A stretch of DNA of 6,474 bases. It comes from Rubrivivax sp. (GTDB taxonomy: Bacteria > Pseudomonadota > Gammaproteobacteria > Burkholderiales > Burkholderiaceae). The position numbers and the translations under genes were made by a program. Shown in pieces: positions 1 to 5,830 of the stretch (its first letter is position 1; each line of letters begins with the position of its first letter). Below the pieces are notes generated by a model that saw only the letters and a program-made list of their open reading frames with translations, did no database searches and was not told where the DNA came from. The DNA lies in NCBI GenBank assembly GCA_004211235.1, contig SEEY01000229.1:1-6474 (forward strand), read 5' to 3'.

Positions 1-731
1 CGCTGCACAAGCCCGTGAACCCGTGGCTGTTCAACGTGCGCGCCACCTACCAGCGCGAGGCCGAGCGTTCCATCGAGCACCTGACCTCGACCGGCGTCGA
101 GCGTATTGCCATCGCGCAGGTGGACGACTCCTTCGGCGAGGACGCCGTCGTCGGCGCGCTGGCCGCGCTGGCCAAGGCGAACAAGGTGGCGGTGGCCCAC
201 GAAAAGTACGACCGCGCCAAGCCGGACTTCGCTCCGCTGATCTCCAAACTGCTGGCCAGGCAGCCGCAGGCCGTGCTCTTCATCGGCTCGGGCACGACCG
301 TCGTTCAGGGCATGAAGGCGGTGCGGGCGGCGGGCTCGACGGCGCAGCTGCTGACGCTGTCCAACAACGCATCCGCGGGCTTCATCACGGACCTGGGCGA
401 CACCGGGCGCGGCGTCATCGTCAGCCAGGTCTTTCCGAATGAACGGTCGATTGCCAAGCCGGTCATCAAGGAGGCGCAGGAGGTGGCCAAGAAGGCCGGC
501 GTGGAACTGACGCCCATGATGGTGGAGGGCTATGTGTCGGCCAAGGTCCTGGTGGAGGGTCTGAAGCGGGCAGGCAAGCAGCCGACGCGCCAGAGCCTGC
601 GCGATGCGCTGGAGGCGATGGGACACTTCGACCTGGGCGGCATCGAGGTCGGCTACAGCGCGAAAGACCACACCGGCCTGGACTACGTCGACCTCGCCAT
701 CATCGACCAGGCGGGAAAGCTGCGGCGCTGA
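1..731 (+). CDS. Branched-chain-amino-acid-type ABC transporter substrate-binding protein, 5' end missing
   Basis: This is the C-terminal two-thirds (about 243 residues) of a periplasmic type I solute-binding protein of the LivK/Peripla_BP_6 family, which normally runs to about 370-400 residues. The frame is open to the left window edge from base 3, so the GTG at 15 is an internal valine codon, not a start; the signal peptide and first part of lobe 1 lie outside. Visible family signatures are FNVRATYQREAE near the beginning, a strand followed by DDSFGED (about bases 123-143), a second Rossmann-like strand (AVLFIGSGT, around 270-298), and the hinge and C-terminal region MVEGYVSAKVLVEGLKRAG (about 520-575). 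Such proteins capture amino acids, amides, aromatic acids or other small ligands and deliver them to an ABC permease; no permease or ATPase gene is in view. It ends 93 bases before kynB on the same strand, so tryptophan, kynurenine or a related compound is a plausible ligand. That link is positional inference only. Confidence 0.93.
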   Translation, partial: LHKPVNPWLFNVRATYQREAERSIEHLTSTGVERIAIAQVDDSFGEDAVVGALAALAKANKVAVAHEKYDRAKPDFAPLISKLLARQPQAVLFIGSGTTVVQGMKAVRAAGSTAQLLTLSNNASAGFITDLGDTGRGVIVSQVFPNERSIAKPVIKEAQEVAKKAGVELTPMMVEGYVSAKVLVEGLKRAGKQPTRQSLRDALEAMGHFDLGGIEVGYSAKDHTGLDYVDLAIIDQAGKLRR

Positions 732-824
732 GCGGCCGCGGGACAGGCTGCGGAGCCGGTTGAGGCGCGCAGTTGGAATTAACCGACACCACGACGATCC
801 TCCTGCCGCTAAGGTGCCGCCGCC
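732..824 (+). promoter_or_regulatory. Gap upstream of kynB, probable kyn promoter/leader region
   Basis: These 93 bases separate the binding-protein gene from kynB and are the only place in view where the kyn operon could have its own promoter. I see no convincing -35/-10 pair. The region holds a small A/T-rich island (about 771-783) in otherwise G+C-rich DNA, and a short inverted repeat CGGTT (757-761) / AACCG (781-785) flanking it. In Pseudomonas, kyn genes are controlled by the Lrp/AsnC-type regulator KynR with kynurenine as effector; an operator of that kind could lie here, but no regulator gene is present in the window. Read-through from the upstream gene is the alternative. Confidence 0.3.
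811..816 (+). promoter_or_regulatory. Ribosome binding site of kynB
   Basis: AAGGTG lies eight bases before the ATG at 825 and is the best Shine-Dalgarno match near the start. It supports this ATG, which also gives a protein of the usual KynB length. Confidence 0.6.
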
Positions 825-1481
825 ATGAGCAGTTCTCACACCACCTCACGCGCGCCGCAGCGCCTCTGGGACATCTCCCCGACCGTCTCGCCCGACGCGC
901 CCTTTTTCCCGGGCGACGAGCCCTACAGCCTGCGCTGGACGGCACGGCTGTCGCCGGGCTGCCCGGTCAACCTGAGCGCCATCACGATGTCGCCGCACGT
1001 CGGCGCACATGCCGACGCGCCGCTGCACTACGCCAACGATGCGCCGGCCATTTCCGACGTGCCGCTGGACACCTACCTGGGCCGCTGCCGCGTCATCCAC
1101 GCCATCGGTGCGGCGCCGCTGGTCACCGTGGCGCATCTTCAGCACGCCGGGCAGGACCTGCCACCGCGCGTGCTGGTGCGCTGCTGCGAGCGAGCCGACA
1201 CGGTGTGGAACCCGGCGTTCACGGCCTACGCACCCGAAGCCATCGAGTGGCTGGCCGCGCGCGGCGTGAAGCTCGTCGGCATCGACACGCCCAGCGTCGA
1301 CCCGGCCGAATCCAAGGCGCTGGACAGCCATCAGCAACTGCGCCGCCTGGACCTTCGCGTGCTGGAGAACCTCGTGCTCGATGACGTGCCCGAGGGCGAC
1401 TACGAACTGATCGCCCTGCCCCTGAAACTCCAAGGCGCCTGCGCTTCGCCCGTGCGCGCCATCCTGAGGGAACTGCCATGA
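825..1481 (+). CDS. kynB: Kynurenine formamidase (arylformamidase) KynB
   Basis: KynB hydrolyses N-formyl-L-kynurenine to L-kynurenine and formate, the second step of tryptophan breakdown, in the cytoplasm. The 218-residue product has the normal length of the bacterial cyclase-like metal-dependent formamidase family. The signature HxGxHxDxPxH occupies residues 58-68: H58, H62 and D64 match metal ligands described for Burkholderia KynB (there His50, His54, Asp56), and H68 matches its catalytic His60. Further on, H169 and E181 keep the 12-residue spacing of the remaining ligands (His160 and Glu172), so the binuclear zinc site looks intact. The N-terminal WDISPTVSPDAPFFPGD stretch is also typical. 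The stop codon overlaps the kynU start by four bases (ATGA, 1478-1481), indicating one transcript and probable translational coupling. Reference residue numbers are from memory; the match in spacing is seen in the sequence. Confidence 0.97.
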   Translation: MSSSHTTSRAPQRLWDISPTVSPDAPFFPGDEPYSLRWTARLSPGCPVNLSAITMSPHVGAHADAPLHYANDAPAISDVPLDTYLGRCRVIHAIGAAPLVTVAHLQHAGQDLPPRVLVRCCERADTVWNPAFTAYAPEAIEWLAARGVKLVGIDTPSVDPAESKALDSHQQLRRLDLRVLENLVLDDVPEGDYELIALPLKLQGACASPVRAILRELP

Positions 1482-2731
1482 ATATCGAAGAAGCCAGGCG
1501 CCTCGACGCCGCCGACCCGCTGCGCAGCCTGCGCGAGCTGTTCACGCTGCCTGACGGCGTCACCTACCTGGACGGCAACTCGCTCGGCGCCCTGCCCCGC
1601 GCCACGCCCGCACGCATCCAGCGCGCCGTGGAACAGGAATGGGGTGAGGGCCTCATCAAGAGCTGGAACACCGCCGGCTGGATCGACCTGCCGCGCCGCC
1701 TCGGCGACCGCCTCGCGCCGTGGCTGGGCGCGCGGCCGGGCGAGGTGCTGGTGGCCGACTCGACCTCGGTCAACCTCTACAAGGTGCTGCATGCCGCACT
1801 GCAGCTGCAGCAGGGCCAGCGCCGCGTCATCGTCAGCGAGCGCAGCAACTTTCCGACCGACAACTACATCGCCCAGAGCGTGGCCCGCGCGCACGGCGGC
1901 GAGCTCATCCTGGCCGAGTCGCCGGAGGAGATTCCGCCGCTGCTGGACGAACGCTGCGCCGTGCTCATGCTGACGCACGTGAACTACCGCAGCGGCCGCA
2001 TGCACGACATGGGCCTCTTGACGCGCTGGGCCCACCAGGCCGGCGCGCTCGCGGTGTGGGATCTGGCGCACAGCGCCGGCATCGTGCCCATCGACCTGCT
2101 CGGCAGCGCGGCGGATTTCGCCATCGGCTGCGGCTACAAATACCTCAACGGCGGCCCGGGCGCGCCGGCCTTCGTGTGGATGCATCCGCGCCACGAGGGC
2201 CAGGTCTGGCAGCCGCTGACGGGCTGGCTGGGCCATGCCTCGCCGTTCGACTTCGACAGCGAATACCAGCCCGCGCCCGGCATCCAGCAATACCAGTGCG
2301 GCACGCCTGCCGTGCTGTCAATGACGGCGCTCGACACGGCGCTGGACGTCTACGACGCGGCCCTGAAGCTGGGCGGCATGAAGGCACTGCGCAACAAGTC
2401 GCTGGCGCTGACCGAGGCCTTCATCGGCGGCGTGGAGGCGCGCGTGCCGGGCGCGGCCATCGCCACCCCACGTGACGCGGCACTGCGGGGCTCGCAGGTC
2501 TCGTTCTCCTTGCCCAAGCGGGTGGACGGCTATGCGGTGATGCAGGCCCTGATCCACCAAGGCGTCATCGGCGACTTCCGCGCCGGCGATCCCGAGCTGC
2601 TGCGCTTCGGCTTTGCGCCGCTGTACAACGGGTTTGCCGACGTGGCGCGGGCCGTGGACGTGCTGGGCGAGATCATCGACAAGCGCACCTGGGACGCTCC
2701 CGAATTCACCAGCCGCTCGAAAGTAACGTGA
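1478..2731 (+). CDS. kynU: Kynureninase KynU
   Basis: KynU is a cytoplasmic pyridoxal-phosphate enzyme (fold type I, aspartate aminotransferase superfamily) that cleaves L-kynurenine to anthranilate and L-alanine. The 417-residue product has the usual bacterial length. Visible landmarks are YLDGNSLG (residues 30-37), a serine/threonine-rich cofactor phosphate segment [18 protein letters not shown] (123-130), the WDLAHSAG strand with D195 expected to contact the pyridine nitrogen, and [12 protein letters not shown] with K221 as the Schiff-base lysine. D195 and K221 lie at a constant offset of six from Asp201 and Lys227 of the Pseudomonas fluorescens enzyme. The C-terminal [15 protein letters not shown] stretch is also characteristic. 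The ATG at 1478 has a GAGG ribosome binding site at 1466-1469, eight bases away, inside the kynB end. The 3' end overlaps kynA by four bases. The product anthranilate could go to catechol formation or quinolone synthesis, but no such genes are in view. Confidence 0.98.
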   Translation: MNIEEARRLDAADPLRSLRELFTLPDGVTYLDGNSLGALPRATPARIQRAVEQEWGEGLIKSWNTAGWIDLPRRLGDRLAPWLGARPGEVLVADSTSVNLYKVLHAALQLQQGQRRVIVSERSNFPTDNYIAQSVARAHGGELILAESPEEIPPLLDERCAVLMLTHVNYRSGRMHDMGLLTRWAHQAGALAVWDLAHSAGIVPIDLLGSAADFAIGCGYKYLNGGPGAPAFVWMHPRHEGQVWQPLTGWLGHASPFDFDSEYQPAPGIQQYQCGTPAVLSMTALDTALDVYDAALKLGGMKALRNKSLALTEAFIGGVEARVPGAAIATPRDAALRGSQVSFSLPKRVDGYAVMQALIHQGVIGDFRAGDPELLRFGFAPLYNGFADVARAVDVLGEIIDKRTWDAPEFTSRSKVT

Positions 2732-3561
2732 CCGTGAGCACCACCGGACACCACGGCGCCCAGCTCGACTTCTCGAAGGACATGAGCTACGGCGACTACC
2801 TGCAGCTCGACGCCCTGCTGAGCGCGCAGAAGCCGCTCTCGCCCGACCACAACGAGATGCTGTTCATCGTGCAGCACCAGACGTCCGAGCTGTGGATGAA
2901 GCTGATGCTGCACGAGCTGGATGCGGCCAAGGCCAACGTCGCCGCCGACCGCCTGCCCGAGGCCTTCAAGATGCTGGCCCGGGTGTCGCGCATCATGGAG
3001 CAGCTCGTGCACGCCTGGGACGTGCTCGCGACGATGACGCCGCCCGAGTACAGCGCCGTGCGACCCTACCTGGCCCGAAGCAGCGGCTTCCAGAGTGCGC
3101 AGTACCGGCGCATCGAGTTCCTGCTCGGCAACAAGAACGCGGCCATGCTGAAGCCGCACGAGCACCGGGCCGATCTGCTCGCCCAGGTGCAGTCGGCCTA
3201 CGAGTCGCCGTCGCTGTACGACGAGGTGCTGCAGCTGATGGCGCGACGCGGCATCGCCGTGCCGGCCTCGCACACGCAGCGCGACTGGACCCTGCCCTAC
3301 GCCGCCGACGACGGCGTGAAAGACGCCTGGCTGACCGTCTACCGCGCGCCGCGGGACCACTGGGACCTGTATCAGATGGGCGAGGAACTGGTGGACCTGG
3401 AAGACGCCTTCCGCCTGTGGCGCTTCCGTCACGTCACGACGGTGGAGCGCGTCATCGGCTTCAAGCGCGGCACGGGCGGCACCGGCGGCGTCAGCTATCT
3501 GCGCAAGATGCTGGACGTGGTGCTGTTCCCCGAGCTGTGGGCGCTGCGCACCGAGCTGTGA
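2728..3561 (+). CDS. kynA: Tryptophan 2,3-dioxygenase KynA
   Basis: KynA is a heme enzyme, usually a homotetramer in the cytoplasm, that inserts O2 into L-tryptophan to form N-formylkynurenine, the committing step of the pathway. The 277-residue product has the normal bacterial length and strong signatures: [16 protein letters not shown], then [38 protein letters not shown] and [14 protein letters not shown]. Compared with the Xanthomonas campestris enzyme, every key residue appears at a constant offset of five: F46, the active-site H50, Y108, R112 (substrate carboxylate), the heme-ligating H235 and T249. The start is a GTG overlapping the kynU stop (GTGA, 2728-2731), with a weak GAAAG at 2719-2723. 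A second in-frame GTG at 2734 is an alternative start two codons on, and the choice between them is uncertain. It is the last gene of the operon and converges on the minus-strand gene ending at 3584. That kynA stands last although its enzyme acts first is a gene-order detail, not a defect. Confidence 0.98.
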   Translation: MTVSTTGHHGAQLDFSKDMSYGDYLQLDALLSAQKPLSPDHNEMLFIVQHQTSELWMKLMLHELDAAKANVAADRLPEAFKMLARVSRIMEQLVHAWDVLATMTPPEYSAVRPYLARSSGFQSAQYRRIEFLLGNKNAAMLKPHEHRADLLAQVQSAYESPSLYDEVLQLMARRGIAVPASHTQRDWTLPYAADDGVKDAWLTVYRAPRDHWDLYQMGEELVDLEDAFRLWRFRHVTTVERVIGFKRGTGGTGGVSYLRKMLDVVLFPELWALRTEL

Positions 3562-3586
3562 GGCGCGAGCGCATGTACCCGCCTCA
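3559..3586. terminator. Inverted repeat between convergent genes, possible two-way terminator
   Basis: TGAGGCG (3559-3565) and CGCCTCA (3580-3586) form a perfect 7-bp inverted repeat around a 14-base loop. The outer TGA on each side is the stop codon of one of the two convergent genes, kynA on the plus strand and the 131-residue protein on the minus strand. Neither side has a T-tract, so intrinsic termination would be weak; a chance repeat or an mRNA 3'-end stabilising hairpin are alternatives. Confidence 0.35.
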
Positions 3587-3979
3587 GAGGTTGGGCCGCG
3601 TCGAGGCAGCCTGGGCAGACACTCGCTGGATCAAGGCGATGGCGTCGGCGTGCTCCTCCATCTGCGGCCGCAGCGGCTCCAGCAGGTGCTTCACGAGCTG
3701 CCTCGTTTCCACGAGGGCCTGGGCAAGGTCCGCGTAGCGCGTCGGGGCATCGCCGCCCGCCTGGGTCGCCGGGTCGCCGGCAGGCGCTCCGTCCGCCGAA
3801 CGGCACAGCTGCTCCGCGGCGCTGAGCATGGCCGGCAGCAGCAGGCCGAGGCGGTCGTATTCGTCCGGACCCAAGGGCGCCGCAGGGTGTTGCAAGCGGC
3901 TGCAGAGCGCGTTGATCGAACCGAGCAGGTCGCGCATGACTGCGTTCACCAGCAGGGCCGTCGAGTCGAGATTCGTCAT
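3584..3979 (-). CDS. Hypothetical helical protein, 131 residues
   Basis: I do not recognise this protein. It is predicted cytoplasmic: no signal peptide and no convincing membrane segment. The sequence reads as a helical N-terminal half (roughly residues 3-30 and 38-60, rich in Leu and Ala), a flexible Ala/Gly/Pro/Asp linker at about 61-80, and a second helical segment at about 81-126 with heptad-like Leu/Val spacing. A small helical-bundle adaptor or regulator would fit, but no motif supports a function. It is taken as real because its codons show strong G/C third-position preference in this frame, the ATG at 3979 is preceded by a good ribosome binding site (AGGAA, complement of 3984-3988), and it fills a gap otherwise without a gene. 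It follows the PstS-like gene on the same strand after 116 bases that hold a strong stem-loop, so it may be a separate transcription unit or a weakly expressed distal gene. Confidence 0.75.
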   Translation of the reverse strand: MTNLDSTALLVNAVMRDLLGSINALCSRLQHPAAPLGPDEYDRLGLLLPAMLSAAEQLCRSADGAPAGDPATQAGGDAPTRYADLAQALVETRQLVKHLLEPLRPQMEEHADAIALIQRVSAQAASTRPNL

Positions 3980-4040
3980 GATGTTCCTGGTTGATTGCGG
4001 CTCGCCGGCAGGGCCTGCAAGCCGAAGAGCCTTGCACCGG

Positions 4041-4083
4041 GCCGGCCAGGGAGGGGCTGTTCCCAGCCCCTCCCCGTGCCGGC
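4041..4083 (-). terminator. Strong stem-loop after the PstS-like gene, probable terminator or attenuator
   Basis: GGGAGGGGCTG (4049-4059) and its exact reverse complement (4064-4074) form an 11-bp G+C-rich stem with a four-base TTCC loop. Flanking GCCGGC copies (4041-4046 and 4078-4083) can add six more pairs after a small internal loop. It begins 13 bases beyond the stop codon of the PstS-like gene on the minus strand. There is no T-tract downstream on that strand, so it may be a U-less intrinsic terminator, a partial attenuator, or a 3'-end stabiliser for the porin/PstS-like mRNA. Confidence 0.6.
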
Positions 4084-4095
4084 TCTGATGGCGCG

Positions 4096-4497
4096 TCAGT
4101 CCAGCGTCAGGACGACCTTGACCGATGCGTCGACCGCGCTCTTCTCGATGTAGCCGACGGCCTTGGGATCGGCGGCGACCGCCTTCTTCATGGCCGCCGA
4201 GTCCGCGACCTGCTTGGGTGCCTGGCCCTTGCCGGAGAACACGATGCGCGACCAGGTCGCCTTGACCTGCGCCACGTCCCGCCCGCTGGCCTTCTTGTAG
4301 AAATCGGCATAGGTGGCCGAGGTTTCAGCCTGGTCCACAGGCGTGAACGCCTGGCTCTTGCCGAGGAACAGGTCGCCGACCTGCTCTTTCGTCAACGGCC
4401 CGACGGCTGGATTGGCAATGACGACGAGGTCTGCCGCCTGGGTTGCCACCGCCGCGCAGGCGAGAGCGGAAGCAATGAGGATCTGGATGGATTTCAT
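4096..4497 (-). CDS. Short exported PstS-like (PBP-domain) protein
   Basis: This 133-residue protein has a signal peptide (KS, a hydrophobic stretch to about residue 18, cleavage near TQA-A at 21/22), so the mature form of about 112 residues should be periplasmic. It resembles one segment of phosphate-binding PstS proteins: PLTKEQVGDLFLGK (34-47), matching the PstS motif where a Leu-x-x-Glu helix leads to a (F/Y)LGK turn; W82 before the FSGKG loop (87-91); and DPKAVGYIEKS (110-120), matching the PstS segment that reads PGAIGYV. Full PstS proteins are about 320 residues with two lobes; here most of the phosphate-binding loops are absent, so phosphate binding is not established, although databases often label such proteins as phosphate ABC transporter binding proteins. 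The ends look intact: GAGGAG (complement of 4505-4510) lies seven bases before the ATG and overlaps the porin stop, so translation is probably coupled to the porin. Cys14 sits in the hydrophobic stretch but not in a good lipobox. Confidence 0.82.
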   Translation of the reverse strand: MKSIQILIASALACAAVATQAADLVVIANPAVGPLTKEQVGDLFLGKSQAFTPVDQAETSATYADFYKKASGRDVAQVKATWSRIVFSGKGQAPKQVADSAAMKKAVAADPKAVGYIEKSAVDASVKVVLTLD

Positions 4498-4508
4498 GGG
4501 TCGGCTCC

Positions 4509-5702
4509 TCAGAAGACGAAGTCGGCGGCCAGGGTCACGAGGTTCACGCCCTTGCCCTTGACGAAGCCGGTGTAGGCGCGCATGCGGCCGTTCGACAGGT
4601 CACCGGTGGTGACGTGGTCGTACTGGGCCTTGAGGGCGACGCTCTTCATGGCGTCCCAGCGCAGGCCGAGGGAACTCGTCTTCTGGGTCGCATTGAATGC
4701 ATAGAGCGTGGAGGTGATGGCGGCGTTCAGCGGACCGGCACCGGTTTCGGCATTGATGCCGGCCTTGGTCGTGGAGTAGGTGGCGTACGGCGTCAGGGTG
4801 CCGATGCGGTAGCCGGCGCTGGCGTACCAGGCCCGGGCGTCCGACAGGAAGCCGGTGCCCTTGAGGTCGACCAGTTCGGCCGTCGCGAACCAGTCGCCCG
4901 GGTCATAGGTAGCACCCAGGGACACTGCCGACAGGTTCATGCCGTTGAGCTTGTACTTGTCCGCGATGGCGGCCAGGCCCAGCTTGGTTGCGGTGGCAAG
5001 CAGCGGTTGCACCGAAGCGACGCCGAGGTCCAGCTTGAAGGCGTTGTAGCCGGCGCGCAGGGTCAGCGAGCCGATCTCGACGGAATCGTTGATGCCCCAC
5101 GACGGCTTGGACTTGACGGTGCTGCCGCCGGCCAGCTTGACCGAGCTCTTGCCGACGAAGCCCTGCAGGGTGTTGTTGGCGCCGGCGACCTGGCTGCGCC
5201 AGGTGGCATCGACACCGTCATTGCTCGTGATCGACAGCACGCCGTAGGCCTCGACGGGCGGGCGGGCCCAGGTGTACGAATAGCCGACGAAGCGCGATTC
5301 CGAAAGCAGGTACGACGGTGCTGCGATGCGACCGGCACGAACGCTCAGCTCCGGCGACAGCTGGTACTTGATGTTGGCCCATTCGACCTGCGGCTTGTAG
5401 CTGTTGTCGTACTGGTGTTGCGTCACGACTTGCAGCACGGCTGACAGCTTGTCGCCGAAGACCGCATTGACCTGGCCGCCGAGCTTGGTGTCGGGGTTCA
5501 GCGAGGTGCTGCTGGTGTGGCCGGCGCCGTTGGGCTGAAACAGCGTGCCGATGAAGTCCGACGTCCTGTCGTTCGAATGGACGGCCGAGATGGTGCCGAA
5601 GCCGCTGAACTTGAACTCGGGCATGGACTGCGCGAGTGCCAGGTGCGGCAGGGTTCCGCAGGCGATCAGGATCGCGACGAGTGCGGTGTGCTTTGTTTTC
5701 AT
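4509..5702 (-). CDS. Outer membrane porin, beta-barrel
   Basis: This encodes a 397-residue outer-membrane beta-barrel protein, expected to be a passive diffusion channel. It begins with a clear signal peptide (MKTKH, a hydrophobic core, cleavage after ALA at 24). The mature N-terminus PEFKFSGFGTISAVHS looks like a first barrel strand, alternating polar/hydrophobic strands run through the protein, and the chain ends LAADFVF with the terminal Phe recognised by the BAM machinery. RAGRIAAP (122-129) followed by VGYSYTWARPP (139-149) is a distinctive conserved-looking block in the barrel/loop region. The start is set at 5702 rather than at an ATG 45 bases upstream because only this one has a ribosome binding site (GGAG, complement of 5708-5711, spacing five) and puts the signal peptide at the N-terminus. 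The PstS-like gene begins 11 bases after its stop, implying a joint transcript. Substrate preference cannot be read from the sequence; the neighbour hints at small anions or carboxylates, weakly. Confidence 0.9.
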   Translation of the reverse strand: MKTKHTALVAILIACGTLPHLALAQSMPEFKFSGFGTISAVHSNDRTSDFIGTLFQPNGAGHTSSTSLNPDTKLGGQVNAVFGDKLSAVLQVVTQHQYDNSYKPQVEWANIKYQLSPELSVRAGRIAAPSYLLSESRFVGYSYTWARPPVEAYGVLSITSNDGVDATWRSQVAGANNTLQGFVGKSSVKLAGGSTVKSKPSWGINDSVEIGSLTLRAGYNAFKLDLGVASVQPLLATATKLGLAAIADKYKLNGMNLSAVSLGATYDPGDWFATAELVDLKGTGFLSDARAWYASAGYRIGTLTPYATYSTTKAGINAETGAGPLNAAITSTLYAFNATQKTSSLGLRWDAMKSVALKAQYDHVTTGDLSNGRMRAYTGFVKGKGVNLVTLAADFVF

Positions 5703-5830
5703 GAGTGCTCCAGTGGGTGTGTGGGTTGTTGGGACGAGCTTGGCCATGCCGCTCGTTGCGGCGTGACTTCAGTGGGATGGAACGGGGGTGTGGCGGCGGC
5801 TGCCGCCCGGGAGAGGAAAAGGTCAGGCGT
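5703..5830 (-). promoter_or_regulatory. Upstream region and G-free leader of the porin gene
   Basis: This 128-base gap between the chemoreceptor stop and the porin start should carry the porin promoter. No clear -35/-10 pair is visible. On the minus strand the last part (5734 to 5712) is a 23-base run with no G, made of A, C and T and rich in CA and CCA, directly before the ribosome binding site. Further up is a 6-bp inverted repeat ACGAGC (5734-5739) / GCTCGT (5751-5756). Near the chemoreceptor end is a short G+C-rich hairpin (GGCGG/CCGCC, about 5792-5806) without a T-tract, at best a weak terminator. Confidence 0.45.
5708..5711 (-). promoter_or_regulatory. Ribosome binding site deciding the porin start
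   Basis: On the minus strand GGAG lies five bases before the ATG at 5702. The longer frame's ATG at 5747 has no comparable site and would add 15 polar residues ahead of a normal signal peptide, so the shorter start is preferred. Confidence 0.75.

Noticed and set aside
15..17. GTG as start of the binding-protein gene
   Set aside because: The frame is open to the window edge and this would remove the signal peptide and first lobe; it is an internal valine codon.
846..1433. Long open frame on the minus strand opposite kynB
   Set aside because: Antisense to a gene with a complete metal site; the translation is Arg/Ala/Gly/His-rich with no motifs, as expected of a shadow in G+C-rich DNA.
1400..2290. 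296-residue open frame on the minus strand opposite kynU
   Set aside because: It lies over a gene with all kynureninase signatures and has low-complexity composition; a G+C-rich antisense artefact.
2530..3432. 300-residue open frame on the minus strand opposite kynU/kynA
   Set aside because: kynA active-site residues are all in place on the other strand; this frame has no recognisable domain.
3650..3994. Plus-strand frame of 114 residues opposite the 131-residue gene
   Set aside because: Arg- and Gln-rich shadow composition; the minus-strand frame has the ribosome binding site and gene-like codon use.
3495..4037. 180-residue minus-strand frame overlapping the 131-residue gene and the end of kynA
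   Set aside because: It is out of frame with the better supported gene, runs into kynA, and has Arg/Pro/His-rich composition without a good ribosome binding site.
4456..4458. Cys14 of the PstS-like protein as a lipoprotein cysteine
   Set aside because: The preceding residues (Ala-Leu-Ala) do not make a good lipobox, and a regular signal peptidase I site follows at about residue 21.
4614..5444. 276-residue plus-strand frame opposite the porin
   Set aside because: Gly/Arg/Val-rich antisense product; the porin on the minus strand has a signal peptide and a C-terminal Phe.
5703..5747. Longer porin start at 5747
   Set aside because: It would put 15 polar residues before a normal signal peptide and has no ribosome binding site.
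5792..5806. Hairpin after the chemoreceptor stop as its terminator
   Set aside because: Only about five base pairs with a three-base loop and no T-tract; too weak to call separately.
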